Below are positions 34,132 to 47,582 of a DNA stretch of 64,000 bases, in pieces; within the stretch, counting starts at the first letter, position 1, and the number at the start of each line of letters is the position of its first letter. The notes beneath the pieces are model-generated. The model made no database searches. It saw only the letters and a program-made list of their open reading frames with translations, and was not told where the DNA came from. The DNA is taken from assembly GCA_001466705.2 (NCBI GenBank), contig LATX02000133.1:992001-1056000 (forward strand), read 5' to 3'. The position numbers were made by a program, and so were the translations under genes. This DNA comes from Moniliophthora roreri. Lineage: Eukaryota; Basidiomycota; Agaricomycetes; Agaricales; Marasmiaceae.

Positions 34132-35005
34132 TTGAGAGCTCATGCTCCTCAGGGGTGTGCAAGTGCTTGAGAACAGTCTTCATGAGTCCAGTAACATTAT
34201 TTTTGAGCTTAGAGATAGAGGTCTTTGTTTCAGTATGCATGTTATTCATTCTGGCTATCCCAATGCATGTATGAATTTGAAGATCAAACTGGATATTGCT
34301 CTTGTGGTCGGTGAATTGTTGAGCAATCTCTGAGAACTTGTCCTGCCACTTTGAGCTTGTGAAGAATTTGACTGAAATGGGGCACAGTATGCATGTGTAG
34401 AACCTGGAGTATGATACTTGGTCTACGCACCAGCTGTATGGCATTTCTGGTAGGTATCACACAGCATTGCACAATCCTTAATAGTGTCAATGATGGCCAT
34501 CATGTGCCTCTGTAGCCGAGCCTCAATAGAAACTCCATTGGCACCATAGTGTGTGAGCTTTGCAAATTGCTTCAATCTGCAATGACCATAAGCAATCATA
34601 GTGTAACAATCATAGTGGAACATACAGTGTAAGCATCTCCACCATGTCACACATGGTCAGATAGAGCATGAGAACTTTGTTGTCATTTTCTCATCTTGCC
34701 AGTTCCAGTTTCAATTTTAACCCTACTTTGAATGCTGAGACAGCAATTGCAATTCCAGGATCAGTATCAGCAACCTAGCAGTGTAGTGTCATTGAAGGTG
34801 ATACCTTGTACGAATGGATGGCCTTTGCTACCTGCAGAGATATTCAGTGATTTGGAGAAAGCAAAATGGATCGCCAACCTATTTCATTGAGATGTTTCTC
34901 TCCCGTCTGAACATGATGAGCCAGGCTGAGCTTGACGGCAGCATCAGCCTCTTGGAGTGCTGCCTCGAAAATGTCAGGCAACATGAGCTCTGTGTGCAAG
35001 TCCAT
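34132..35005 (-). pseudogene. 5' part of an unidentified fungal gene, cut by R2
   Basis: Minus-strand exons: ATG at 35005 with MDLHTELMLPDIFEAALQEA to about 34879; a second with DTDPGIAIAVSAFKVGLKLK (about 34690-34770); a third with IEARLQRHMMAIIDTIKDCA (about 34460-34575) after an intron GTATGT...TTGCAG; and a fourth with KWQDKFSEIAQQFTDHKSNI after an intron GTGCGT...TTTCAG, running to EEHEL at 34146, where R2 begins. A TGA in ELAR*ENDN again sits after arginine-type context, and a small frame problem lies near 34773. Composition is helical. It resembles, from memory, N-terminal regions of a Boletales multigene family; I cannot name a function. Confidence 0.5.
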
Positions 35006-35778
35006 TGGTGCTGGGAGTACTGAGGTAATTGATAGAGTGCATCCATGGCTAGACTGTTTTTAAGCCTACATGATAGCACACACTCATGCAGTTATAATTG
35101 GATGCGAGCATGTAAGCAGCAGTCTTTGTTGGAGATTCCAATCTGGCTCATTTAGTGCCAGCCTGGGCACCGTTTTTTACAAGCAATTCTAATCAGACTT
35201 AACCATTGAAAAGGACCTACAGAGATGAATGTATATGGGCACTCTAGCAACAAACACGTTCCATTCCGACCCAGGCTCTGGATAGTGCACAAGCATCTTG
35301 GCGTTGAGCTCGAATTGTATCTGTGCCATACACCCTGTACCGGCAATGCTGACAGAAGCTTGAGGGCTTCGATCATTCTATTCAGTCACTCCTCATGTTC
35401 GGTGTGTGTGAATTAATTAAGATTAAATGACTAGAAACTCACTCTGCAATGCGTTGTGACAGCCATTTTCTCTGTCAAAGCAGGTATGCATAGTCAATCC
35501 AATATCCACTATGTAGCTCTGTAACATCCATCTATGAGGTGAATGCCCTATAAGCTGTTCCTAAAAAGTGATAATTCTTCAGCAATTCAAGAGATAATCA
35601 GGATATGGTACCCAAATTAGACTTGCCATAAACTCACAATGACCAATTCGAGACCTTCAACCTTTTGTCCACTCGACCCTTGTATGGATAATGGCTGATG
35701 TTGGCACATACAATGTGATATGTATCAGGTGCAGCAAAAACGACAGAGAAGTTGTTGTGCATTCTCTCCTGATGATGA
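35006..35778. other. Stretch upstream of the gene fragment; one coding-like frame
   Basis: The minus frame at 35634-35882 (MRRCAHFRCEIGLIRHQVKP, then NNFSVVFAAPDTYHIVCANI) has a protein-like composition but no motif I know. The rest shows nothing recognisable. Confidence 0.3.
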
Positions 35779-36306
35779 CACCTTTGTGTCCCAGGTATCA
35801 CAACTGATAAGATGCCAGGAATGGGCTTTACCTGGTGTCGGATCAGACCAATTTCACACCGGAAATGGGCGCACCTCCTCACACCTCTCTTCTGCCCTCC
35901 ACCGCACCTCTCTCACCTAGTCTCTGGCCTCTTCAAGTCCCATGAAAAATTTTCAAGTGCCCCATGTGTTGTCTGCCAGTGATCACTTCCAGCAACAGTG
36001 ACTCATCACCAGTCCCTCAACTTCAACTATCAATCTGGTGACCATTTGTCATTGTACCTGTATCCATTGTCATCATTCCTGCCATTCTGGATGTCAGCTG
36101 GTCGCCGGTCCCTTACTGCTGGTCTCAGCGACTCATGTGACTCTTCACTGGTTCTGCCACATCAAGCATTGCTCCCACAGCCTTCATTGTCATTCCGAAT
36201 GCCCTCGTTGTTGCCCAGAGTAGCCGTTGTCGTTGTTGTAGAGAAGAATCTCAGGTGAGTCTTAATATTGTGAAAGGATTCTCGATGCTAACATTTTGTC
36301 TATAGA
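35779..36306 (+). repeat. IR2 left arm, with empty R1 site
   Basis: Reverse complement of 42446-42606 plus 38523-38884. CCAT at 35940-35943 is the uninterrupted target where the other arm holds two R1 copies. An open frame at 35998-36258 has a counterpart in the other arm (38630-38830) with many substitutions. Confidence 0.85.
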
Positions 36307-38522
36307 TGTCAATAGTTATCAACTATATCACTAACCAGTATCAAGAAAGTTTTCATTTTGACTTGACGACTGTCCCAAACCTGTCAGAAGGAGGGCAGAG
36401 AGCATGCTATCCTTAAGCCTCAAGACAGTCTGCTGTTCTTCCCCTCACAAGTCCTGATATACTCCACCTTCTATCCTTATGAACAATGTCTTCACCCCAT
36501 TCTTGTGCATCCCTTGTGTCACATGAATACTCGAAGCCCGGGAATATGTGACTTCAAACATGAGGGATGTATGGTTTGGTCCAATGTTGCTCCAGGCTTA
36601 CTGATTGGGACAAGTAGCTTGTTGGGCTGGATGAAGAGTCAGGGAGGGGATGCAATATTTGCTTGGAGATATAAATATAGTGAGTGTCACAGTCTTTGGT
36701 TGAAAGCCATACTCTGCTCTGAATCTTAAGTCTACCATTCACTTACTCTCATCCAGATTGCATGTTTTCAACATTCCTGGGGACTCTCTGGCTCCAAATG
36801 ACTCCAAACCTATTGTCCCTGTTGTTCCACATGTATAGAAACCTTGGCGTCAAGTCAGAAATAACATTTCCGATCAAATCTCTAGGGCTACAGTATACTG
36901 AGAGGCACTCCTGGTACTTCAGGCTTGCACCGAATGCACTGTGGCCTATACTGAATTGAGGACCACCTTAATCTGCATTATCTCACAGGCTTGCCATCGT
37001 TTGCCCAGCCACACAACAAAACAATGCCATCTTTCATTTGTGGCTGAATAGCTGTGATAGCTAAAGAGATGGGGCATTGTCAGCAATGAAAATCAAGGTA
37101 CAGGTCAAGTTTTAGTCATACCACACAACAAGCACAAGCACTTTTCTTAGATGCTTATTGTTTGAAAAGACTACCCTACTTATTTTCTCAGATTTTGATA
37201 GTTCACAATGTATTTTTGTTATTATTGAATGACAATACTAGAATTGCAGTTGTAGAAAATTGTCTCGGGAAACAGAGGTGTGAGGTATGGTTTTCAGCTG
37301 GTTCAAATNAATATGTGGTTATGCATCAATATCTGTCTCGGACAGAATCTCAACCTGAACCACCAAATTCCCCAAGTCTGTCTGCTCTCAGAAGCTTCAG
37401 AAACTCATTAAATATTGTAAATGATATTTATTCACCTGATTTTTGACCACAGACCCATAGGGGAATTGATAAATGTTGGAAATCCCAAAAAGGTGGTGAG
37501 TTTCTCAGCTTTTTGTGACTTTCGACTCAACTCACAGGTTCTCTACAGGAGATAATGCTAAGATGTTTGCTAAATATACTCCTCAGTGATATTGGAGTGC
37601 TTCTGGATCAGCATATTGAATAGAATAATGGCATTGAATGTTACAGGAACCAATGAACTGTCAGAAGGGGTGAGTTTCTCAGATCTTTGGGGTGAATTGG
37701 GCTGTTGCATCTCTTCTATTAGATACCGAGACATCTGCAGCACTTAATATACAAATATATTAATGGTTAATACATATATACACCCTTCTGAAGGTGGTAG
37801 GTTAGTTAATACCCTCACAATAAGGTCAAAATCAAGAAGACAGAGAACCAGCACTTATCAGGTGCTAGGGACTTACACCAAACATGGTTTCCACACTCTG
37901 GTTTGAGACAGAGGGACATGACTGGGAGTACACATGTATAGATTACTGAGTAAACAGGATTAAATACATGTGTGGGTGACCACAGGTGTATTTGACATTG
38001 TACAATACAATATACTGTATTCTAGTTCCGGTGCATAGGGAGCAGGATAGTCGCACTCACCATGCACAAAACAAGAAAGCCATATCAAGATAAGTAGCAG
38101 AGATGAGCCTGATGCCACCAACGCCAGGAGAGGGACTGCTGTCAAAATATCAGAGGACGCCGGGAGCGACCCAATTAGATGATGGATGATGTCGAAGGCA
38201 GACTCGGCATCAGAGAATGAGGCCACAGGATGATAGTGGATATGAAATGCCTTCCATAAAGTAATCCAACATCCAATATATATGTGCACTGTCTCCCAGT
38301 CCTCGCCATTTCAGTCACTTGTCAAGTGTTTCCGCAACTCTCAATAACTACTCGCTCCCGGATGCTGCCCTCCTGATGGGCATAGTGGAACCATCATGTA
38401 GAATTATAAAAGTGAAGAGGGGCAATAGGAAGGGGAAGACTATGAAAACATCTTGGACTCGAGAGCTTGATTAATGTTGCAGTTGCAGAGACACAGTGCA
38501 GCAGTAGATAACATTAATTCGA
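36307..38522. other. IR2 spacer, no gene recognised
   Basis: Short frames only. A single N at 37309 probably marks an assembly gap. I see no repeat ends. Confidence 0.4.
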
Positions 38523-38888
38523 ATCTAGAGACAAAATGTTAGCATTGAGAATCCTTTCACAATATTAAGACACCTGAGATTCTTCTCTACGACAACGACG
38601 ACAGCTACTCTGGGCAATGACGAGGGCATTCAGAATGACAACGAAGGCTGTGGGAGCAATGCTTGACGTGGCAGAACCGGTGAAGAGTCACATGAGTCAC
38701 TGAGACCAGCAGTAAGGGACCAGTGACCAGCTGATGTCCAGGATGGTGGGAACAACGACGATGGATACAGGTACGACGACAAACGGTTGCCAGATTGATG
38801 GTTGAAGTTGAGGGACCGGTGATGAGTCACTGTTGCCAGAAGTGATCACCAGCAGATGACACATGGGGCACTTGAAAATTTTTCACAG

Positions 38889-40633
38889 TAATATGTCAAA
38901 CCTAGAAAAGACCCACTTTTATTCATTTTTACACTATTTCTGAATTGGAACACTTTAATATGACATGAGATAATGGGTAATAAGGACTAGAGTGAGCCCA
39001 GTCTGCTAGTCATTGCCTTAGAGAAGCTGTAGTACTTGGGAAAGTACGAAGAGCTATATGATACGCTATACAGAGGTGTCTAAGCTGTACTTTCTGACCT
39101 ATCTATGTATCAGATCCAAAGCAGATCACTCCCGAAACCTGTAGGGAATCTAACTATGGCCCAATGAACACATTGGCTAGTTAACCAAGCTCTCAAAAGT
39201 GCTATCAATGGGATTTTAACTTCTACTTTACTTTTCTATGACATCTGCAAAGTGCAAGCTGCAGTCAAACAGTACAGAGGTACTTAGAGGAGACATCAAA
39301 ACAGAAAGACAGCTTAGAACAGGAACAATCATAGAATGATCCTCCTCTGAAGTCAATATACAGATTAGAGTCAAAGCAGGTGATCTCTTAATAAAGAATT
39401 CACTGGCAGCTAAACAATATGCAATAAGCAAACTAGGTACAAAGACTGCTTGGAAAGACAGAAATCACTTCTGAAGGACATTCACTACCTATAGACAGAT
39501 ACAACAAGACATATGAAGAATATCTAATGTGCAAGAAATCCTAAATAAGACCGAGCGTGCATTGTCAAAGGAGATCAGAACAATAACAGTGTGTTCCGAC
39601 CTTGGAAAATTTGGCATCTAGGCCACTGCCGATGTGCAGATACTAGAAAAGGGAAATGCTGTCAAAAGACAGGACGGATACAGCCATCCACTCATAGATA
39701 CCTGACTTAGAAAAGAGAAAATACAAATTATAGAATCTAGAACACCTGGAAACATAGATACCCATGCAGATATGGTCGGATAGCCTAGTGGCCAGACTTC
39801 ATGACATCTGAATAATCCCTCTTTTAGTATCTCAGTCACTCATTTGTCATTTCCTGAATTATCAGACATTATTTATAATTTTCTGTAGATATATTCCTTG
39901 GACCATATATAAGGACAGCTAGATATTTGTACATACTCAAGTAACTCTGCCCCCTCTGATTGTGAATACATGACAAGTTTGTTTGGTGTATAAATTTGTG
40001 TGCCATTCCAGTTTTGCTTCCTCACTACAGGCCCTGGAGATTGGTCCTGAGTGACTCCAGAGAGATAGAAATCTGATAACAAACTTGCGTCATAAGAGAT
40101 AAGAGTAACATCTTGAGTGCAGAATAGCACTTTTCTAAGAGAAACTTTACACCAAGAAGGAGCCTTGGGCACTTGGAGTGTGGCCTGTGTGTGTATCAGG
40201 TTGTGACACACTTAGAGTCTTAGCAAGGGGTGTGCCTGCACTGAACTCTTTGTAGAAATTGGTCTAGGACCTTTTCCAGTACACTGTGTGCTGTAGTTAT
40301 CTTGAAGAAGTCTTGAACTCCATAGGGTCAGACTATATCGGCTATTGAGTCTTTGTATGGGACTGTAGCTCTTGTGTTTGTGCCTTGTGCACCATGTTCT
40401 TTGTGTTTTGTGTGTGTGTTTGTGATATAAAACATTTTAAAACCATATATACTCCTCTGGAGGTGAACACTTTGAAGTAGAACACTTCAATAAGAGAGAA
40501 TCAACCTAGCTAAGAGTTTTGTTGGCATTCTAAGTGTGGTAACTCTGATCACGTCAATCCACACTTGCACAACAAACTGAGTTAGACTTTTGGAGGTTAT
40601 CTTTTAGGGTAGTTTTCCACTAGTCTTATCACA
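38889..40633 (-). mobile_element. R1 element, first of two tandem copies
   Basis: It runs from TAATATGTCAAACC (element 3' end) to TTATCACA at the N at 40634, where the last few element bases are lost. It carries the 112-codon frame at 39873-40211. It is almost identical to the next copy and close to the copy in gag. Confidence 0.85.
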
Positions 40634-40634
40634 N

Positions 40635-40713
40635 ACCTACAAAACATGTCCCCTTATATACCCTACAACATAAATAATCTAATATATCTGTCACTAATAC
40701 AAATAAAACTAAG
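40635..40713. other. Spacer between the two tandem R1 copies
   Basis: 79 bases after an N, AT-rich, with CCCCTTATATACCC, that is GTATATAAGGGG on the minus strand. It is followed by TCGG (40714-40717), a candidate duplication for the second copy. The N makes the true length unknown. Confidence 0.5.
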
Positions 40714-40717
40714 TCGG

Positions 40718-42441
40718 TAATATGTCGAACCTAGAAAAGACCCACTTTTATTCATTTTTACACTATTTCTGAATTGGAACACTTTAATATGACATGAGAT
40801 AATGGGTAATAAGGACTAGAGTGAGCCCAGTCTGCTAGTCATTGCCTTAGAGAAGCTGTAGTACTTGGGAAAGTACGAAGAGCTATATGATACGCTATAC
40901 AGAGGTGTCTAAGCTGTACTTTCTGACCTATCTATGTATCAGATCCAAAGCAGATCACTCCCGAAACCTGTAGGGAATCTAACTATGGCCCAATGAACAC
41001 ATTGGCTAGTTAACCAAGCTCTCAAAAGTGCTATCAATGGGATTTTAACTTCTACTTTACTTTCTATGACATCTGCAAAGTGCAAGCTGCAGTCAAACAG
41101 TACAGAGGTACTTAGAGGAGACATCAAAACAGAAAGACAGCTTAGAACAGGAACAATCATAGAATGATCCTCCTCTGAAGTCAATATACAGATTAGAGTC
41201 AAAGCAGGTGATCTCTTAATAAAGAATTCACTGGCAGCTAAACAATATGCAATAAGCAAACTAGGTACAAAGACTGCTTGGAAAGACAGAAATCACTTCT
41301 GAAGGACATTCACTACCTATAGACAGATACAACAAGACATATGAAGAATATCTAATGTGCAAGAAATCCTAAATAAGACCGAGCGTGCATTGTCAAAGGA
41401 GATAGGGACAATAACAGCGTGTTCCGACCTTGGAAACTTTGGCATCTAGGCCTCTGCCAATGCGCAGATACTAGAAAAGGGGAAATGCTGTCAAAAGACA
41501 GGATGGATACAGCCATCCGCTCATAGATACCCGACTTAGAAAAGAGAAAATACAAATTATAGAGTCTAGAACACCTGGAGGTGTAGATAGCCACGTGGAT
41601 ATGGTCGGATACCCTAGTGGCCAGACTCCGTGACATTCAAATAATCCCTCTTTTAGTATCTCAGTCACTCATTTGTCATTTCCTGAATTATCGGACATTA
41701 TTTATAATTTTCTGTAGATATATTCCTTGGACTGTATATAAGGACAGCTAGATATTTGTAGATACTCAAGTAACTCTGCCCCCTCTGATTGTGAATACAT
41801 GACAAGTTTGTTTGGTGTATAAATTTGTGTGCCATTCCAGTTTTGCTTCCTCACTTCAGGCCCTGGAGATTGGTCCTGAGTGACTCCAGANTAAGAGATA
41901 AGAGTAACATCTTGAGTGCATTATAGCACTTTTCTAAGAGAAACTTTACACCAAGAAGGAGCCTTGGGCACTTAGAGTGTGGCCTGTGTGTGTATCAGGT
42001 TGTGACACACTTAGAGTCTTAGCAAGGGGTGTGCCTGCACTGAACTCTTTGTAGAAATTGGTCTAGGACCTTTTCTAGTACACTGTGTGCTGTAGTTATC
42101 TTGAAGAAGTCTTGAACTCCATAGGGTCAGACTATATCGGCTATTGAGTCTTTGTATGGGACTGTAGCTCTTGTGTTTGTGCCTTGTGCACCATGTTCTT
42201 TGTGTTTTGTGTGTGTGTTTGTGATATAAAACATTTTAAAACCATATATACTCCTCTGGAGGTGAACACTTTGAAGTAGAACACTTCAATAAGAGAGAAT
42301 CAACCTAGCTAAGAGTTTTGTTGGCATTCTAAGTGTGGTAACTCTGATCACGTCAATCCACACTTGCACAACAAACTGAGTTAGACTTTTGGAGGTTATC
42401 TTTTAGGGTAGTTTTCCACTAGTCTTATCACAGACAAATTA
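40718..42441 (-). mobile_element. R1 element, second of two tandem copies
   Basis: Complete at both ends: TAATATGTCGAACC to GACAAATTA, giving the inverted end match TAATATGTC and TAATTTGTC. An N at 41891 replaces roughly 30 bases that the neighbouring copy has. Outer flank ACAG. Confidence 0.85.
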
Positions 42442-42606
42442 ACAGGACTTGAAGAGGCCAGAGACTAGGTGAGAGAGGTGCAGTGGAGGGCAGAAGAGAG
42501 GTGTGAGGAGGTGTGCCCATTTCCAGTGTGAAATCGGTCTGATCCAATGCCAGGTAAAGCCTGTTCCTGGCGTCTTATCAGTTGTGATACCTGGGACACA
42601 AAGGTG

Positions 42607-43800
42607 ATGATGAGACTTGGATACACGTATATTTTTGTCTTTCTATGGTCAGATGAGCATTATGCACCGATATCGGAGACTCTCTTGTCCCAGTGCACCA
42701 GCCCACAAGATTCTGAAACATGCATGAGATCTGGATACCAAGGAAATCATAGATGATGATGACTAGTTCGAGCATTATAGCATTTCCAAGGTTCGGTGCA
42801 AGAGCTCAAGAAATAAAAAGGTTCCACATGCCTTCGCCATAGCTCGTTCTGCAGATCCATTCACACCAAATATGTCATGCACTTGGGTATGGCAGATGAT
42901 GTGGCTCATCATGGGGGACAAACTTTAGAAGTTGCAGAGGTACCCTCCAGCTATGTATCAGCCATAGTTTTTTCACTGGGTACATGCGCCCTCTAGTCTC
43001 TATGTTCCCCTGCTTCTCAAGAACAGTAAGCTCACACTCATGCACAGAAAACTGAGGAAAACCCAAGGCATACTGTTCTTCTATTTCATTCGACCCTTTA
43101 TTCTTCTGCTCTGTAGGACCAAACTTCAGTTTCGAAGCTGCAGTTTACATGGCCACATTCTGATAGTTTCAGAAATCAGCCTAGCTCGGTAATTGAGTTA
43201 TTTTGGACAGAATGGCTTTTTTCTTTTTGTTAGAGTGGTAGTACTGTAGTACTGTGTCCAATGTACAGTAGTATCGTCTATCCTGATGGACACTGAAGGC
43301 CAATGAGAATTGCAATGAGCATGACCATGGATATCTGTACTTACAGAATTTCCTTCTCATTCAACGAGACATTCCAGCATCGTCCAAAAGGTGAAGAGGG
43401 TCAGAGGGTCACCCGTGTCCGTGTCTGTCAAAAACAAAGAATCAGATTGTCACTGGAGTTTAGCCAACGACTCCGGCCAAACAAAACTCTTCATTCTCCA
43501 CCATCATCAACTACGACTAACTCAGCATGGCCTAGCCAAAGGAACAGCAATAAAAAGTCTGTTTGCAAGCTTTGGTACCATTTGGAGGACACTCGAGAAA
43601 AGGGGAGGGAAAAGGGAAGGTGTCTTCGTCAAGCACGTTACCTGTCATTTCTATTGAACACCCGAGTATGAGTAAGTATGGAAGCTGGGACACCAATTCG
43701 GAAGAGTATGTTGTTGACGAAGCTGGAGAGCGAGAAGCCATTACTGGAATGTGTGGAAATGGGTCAGTTCAGCAGAGCATTGAATGATCAGATGCTGACC
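42607..43800. other. Unassigned stretch with one coding-like minus frame
   Basis: The minus frame at 42875-43066 (HECELTVLEKQGNIETRGRM then YPVKKLWLIH) and the stretch just downstream on the minus strand (VNGSAERAMAKACGTFLFLE) read like protein but I cannot place them. No other feature is supported. Confidence 0.3.
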
Positions 43801-44744
43801 ATTGCACAAAATGGCAAGTCAGCATGACCAAGGAATAACACCCAACACTTGTGAACACCCCCATATACCTAGGGACCCCTGGTTATGGGGGTTATGGCCA
43901 AGGCAGGGGGGTGGTTATGTCACCCATGATTCATCGTGACTCTCCACCAACTGGTTTTGCAGTTGGTGATTTGACATGACCAGTAAATGGGGCTCTTCAC
44001 AGGTTAGCAGACAATCATAACCAGTTATAGTAGGTTTTGATGAGTAATGGTGGTTATGGGTGGTTTGCATAGTTATGCTAAGTTAGCACAGTTATTACTA
44101 ATTAGTAGTGCTATAACCCCCATTACCCCCTATTACCAGTTATCAGTGGTATGAACAGTCAACAGTAGATACACACTGCCAGCATATTAGCTGTTGCTCA
44201 AATATCAGGCTTGCAAATTGAATTCAAAAGAAGTATATTGGAATCTATCTGGATACATTCAAATGAGAAATATGGTCACTATGTAAACCCAGTCCAATCA
44301 CCCAACAGAGGCAGAACCTTGAGAGGTGGAAAATCAGTTGACAGTACATGAATGACAACATATGATGCTTACCTCTAACTGCTAGCAAGTCTTTGAGCAG
44401 GGCCTTGAAAGACTTCATGATTCCCACTTCATAACCATGGTCTGATCTAGAAGGATGGTATTAATACTAATATAATAAATGAAAACATAACCTCATACCA
44501 TTTACAAAGTCTTGTGGGCATACAGGACAGCTGGACTCAATAGAGCAAAGTATCAAAGTATTTCAGCATCTGTATGCACATATATGAACACATATTGAGG
44601 CTTACCATGTCATTGATTCAGTGCAGGATGTTTGGGAGTCTTCAGAAGTCAACAGTTCAATAAGGTGATCAACACTGAGGAAACCAGATGTTGGTGGTTA
44701 GTAAGGGCTCATATGACAATCACTGGGAACAACACACCAATAAT
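43801..44744 (+). repeat. R3 left unit, copy 1
   Basis: 944 bp, identical in length to 45863-46806 and about 97% identical by eye. It begins ATTGCACAAAATGGCAAG, a terminal inverted match to CTTTTGACATTTTGTGCAAT at 47582. GGTTAT and ATAACC motifs fill 43880-44150. It ends exactly at the N at 44745. Confidence 0.85.
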
Positions 44745-44745
44745 N

Positions 44746-45661
44746 GAACAGGCAATAATTTGGATGGGCTGGAGCATGGTCAGAACTTCTCTATTGATGT
44801 ACTGATGAGGACTATATACTTACCCAAGCATTCACAGCGCTCTAATATACTTTTTACAGAGCATAATTGTTGTACAAATAATTTAGCTAGTAATCATGGA
44901 ATAGCTCAGGAGATGATTACTGTACCAAGGTGACTTCAGATTTGAGTTCAGCAACCAAAAAGGGGCAGGGAGCAACCTCTGGGTATTTTAATAGCATCAT
45001 ATTCAATGGGTGTTCAGAAAGCCTCAAAAAACCACTTGTATGTGGATATCTTCACAGGCAGTAATCCAGGCCTCATGGGACCATTGGAATCGAATTCAGA
45101 GCATCAAATAACATTGAAAATGAGTCCTGGGTCATGTGTATCCATGCAGTATAGCTTGATATATGAGTATGTCAAGTTTATTGTAAAATGGTAGTATTGA
45201 GTGCATATCATGTTTAAGCATTAAACAGATGGTGTGCTTTTCTGACTGAAAAATGTATAGATCCTGATGATCCTGGAGTGTATTCCTATGCTATTTGATG
45301 CTCTGAATTCGATTCCAATGGTCCCATGAGGCCTGGATTACTGCCTGTGAAGATATCCACATACAAGTGGTTTTTTGAGGCTTTCTGAACACCCATTGAA
45401 TATGATGCTATTAAAATACCCAGAGGTTGCTCCCTACTCTTTTTTTGGGTTGCTGAACTCAAATCTGAAGTTGCCTTGGTACAGTAATCATCTCCTGCAG
45501 AGCTATTCCATGACTACTGGCTAAATTATTTGTACAACAATATACGAGACATTTTTCATATAATCTCACGACACTTACGAACCCATTCATTATAGTTCTC
45601 ATCAGTACATCAATAGAGAAGTTCTGACCATGCTCCAGCCCATCCAAATTATTGCCTGTTC
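44746..45661. repeat. IR4, inverted duplication with 180-bp spacer
   Basis: 44746-45110 is the reverse complement of 45292-45661, with a differing stretch in the middle of the arms. The left arm starts directly after the N at 44745, so its junction with R3 unit 1 is not certain. Confidence 0.8.
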
Positions 45662-45862
45662 TGTAGTACTAGTACAATCCCAAAAAAGTGAATTTGGCTA
45701 TAGTGATTCAGGAGAAAATAATACATCCATAAGCTTCTGTCCCCAACAAATAGACATATCAAACACTGTCTCCTTGTCTAGTAAGTCTTAGAGACAGTTC
45801 CTCACAGTAGGAATGTAATCTAGGCATACAGGCTATGAATTAAGTGCTTCTTTCGCATTATT

Positions 45863-46806
45863 ATTGCACAAAATGGCAAGTCAGCATGACCAAGGAATAA
45901 CACCCAACACTTGTGAACACCCCCATATACCTAGGGACCCCTAGTTATGGGGGTTATGGCCAAGTCAGGGGGGTGGTTATGTCACTCATGATTCGTCGTG
46001 ACTCTCCACCAACTGGTTTTGCAGCCGGTGATTTGACATGACCAGTAAATGGGGCTCTTCACAGGTTAGCAGACAATCATAACCAGTTATGGTAGGTTTT
46101 GATAAGTAATGGTGGTTATGGGTGGTTTGCATGGTTATGCTAAGTTAGCACAGTTATCACTAATTAGTAGTGCTATAACCCCCATTACCCCCTATTACCA
46201 GTTATCAGTGGTATGAACAATCAACAGTGGATACACACTGCCAGCATATTAGCTGTTGCTCAAATATCAGGCTTGCAAATTGAATTCAAAAGAAGTATAT
46301 TGGAATCTATCTGGATACATTCAAATGAGAAATATGGTCACTATGTAAACCCAGTCCAATCACCCAACAGAGGCAGAACCTTGAGAGGTGGAAAATCAGT
46401 TGAAAGTACATGAATGACAACATATGATGCTTACCCCTAACTGCTGGCAAGTCTTTGAGCAGGGCCTTGAAAGACTTCATGATTCCCACATCATAACCAT
46501 GGTCTGATCTAGAAGGATGGTATCAATACTAATATAATAAATGAAAACATAACCTCATACCATTTACAAAGTCTTGTGGGCATATGGGACAGCTGGACTC
46601 AATAGAGCAAAGTATCAAAGTATTTCAGCATCTGTATGTGCATATATGAACACATAATGAGGCTTACCATGTCATTGATTCAGCGCAGGATGTTTGGGAG
46701 TCTTCAGAAGTCAACAGTTCAATAAGGTGATCAACACTGAGAAAACCAGATGTTGGTGGTTAGTAAGAGCTTGTATGACAATCACTGGGAACAATGCACC
46801 AATAAT
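45863..46806 (+). repeat. R3 left unit, copy 2
   Basis: Direct repeat of 43801-44744, beginning ATTGCACAAAATGGCAAG. With 46807-47582 it could form one complete 1.72-kb non-autonomous element. Confidence 0.85.
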
Positions 46807-46946
46807 GACCAGACCTTGTACTAAGAATGCAGAAAAGTATTCCTGTCCAAGGATCAAGATTCAGGATTAGTGACAAAGTCAACATGACAATGTATTGAGT
46901 TTGATACTCACATTAGATCACAACAAGGGTAGACAATGTAAACGGA

Positions 46947-47582
46947 ATAATGACAGTGATAACAAGAGAATAATGGCAATGAGGGTAGACAGCAACAGTG
47001 ATGAGGGTAGATGATGATGGCAATGAGAGTAGATGACAATGGCAATGAGAGTAGGCAACAGTGACGGCAGATCTATAGTTGTGAGGGTAGACAATGGCAA
47101 GGACAGGAAGGATGGTGGTGGTATGAAGGAAAGAAAGAATCTGCAGAGTTTGAAAACTGTTGAACAAATTAACAAATGATTGTGAGGGTCTTCACTCATG
47201 TGAGAACGCCAATTGACAAACATCATTTCTTAGTCGTACTTAATGACAACAGTTTCCTCCCAAAATTCCTACACAGAACCCCACGTAACTTGTGTTGAAC
47301 CTAGTAAATGCATGTGAACCCCTGAAAACAGCTCCAGCACTAAAAACCCGAAATATCCCCCACAACCACCCTTAACCGGTAATGGCAGGTAAAGAGGTGG
47401 TCATGAGGGGGTTATATCCTACACAAAACCAGTCAGTACAATTCTCATAGTTGTTACAGCCTCTATTCCTGATCAAGTCAAGTTTCATTAGGGATATATC
47501 TACCTATTACCAGGCGCTGGCAGGTTTCAGGCATTTTAGCTGCCCATAACCCATCAGCACCTTTTGACATTTTGTGCAATAA
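46947..47582 (+). repeat. R3 right unit, copy 1
   Basis: Direct repeat of 48706-49322. The first 170 bases are a GATGAGGGTAGATGATGATGG-like degenerate trinucleotide/hexanucleotide tract. It ends CCTTTTGACATTTTGTGCAAT, the inverted partner of the R3 left end. Confidence 0.8.

Larger units (their letters stand above)
38523..42606 (-). repeat. IR2 right arm interrupted by two R1 copies
   Basis: 38523-38884 and 42446-42606 together are the inverted copy of 35779-36306. The interruption lies between ACAG (38885-38888) and ACAG (42442-42445), the outer 4-bp duplication of the R1 pair. Confidence 0.85.

Noticed and set aside
47100..47226. Open frames of 84-102 codons with repeated HCHCHLLSLPSS-type phrases
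   Set aside because: They translate a degenerate GATGAGGGTAGA trinucleotide-like tract at the start of the R3 right unit; both copies show the same low-complexity pattern.
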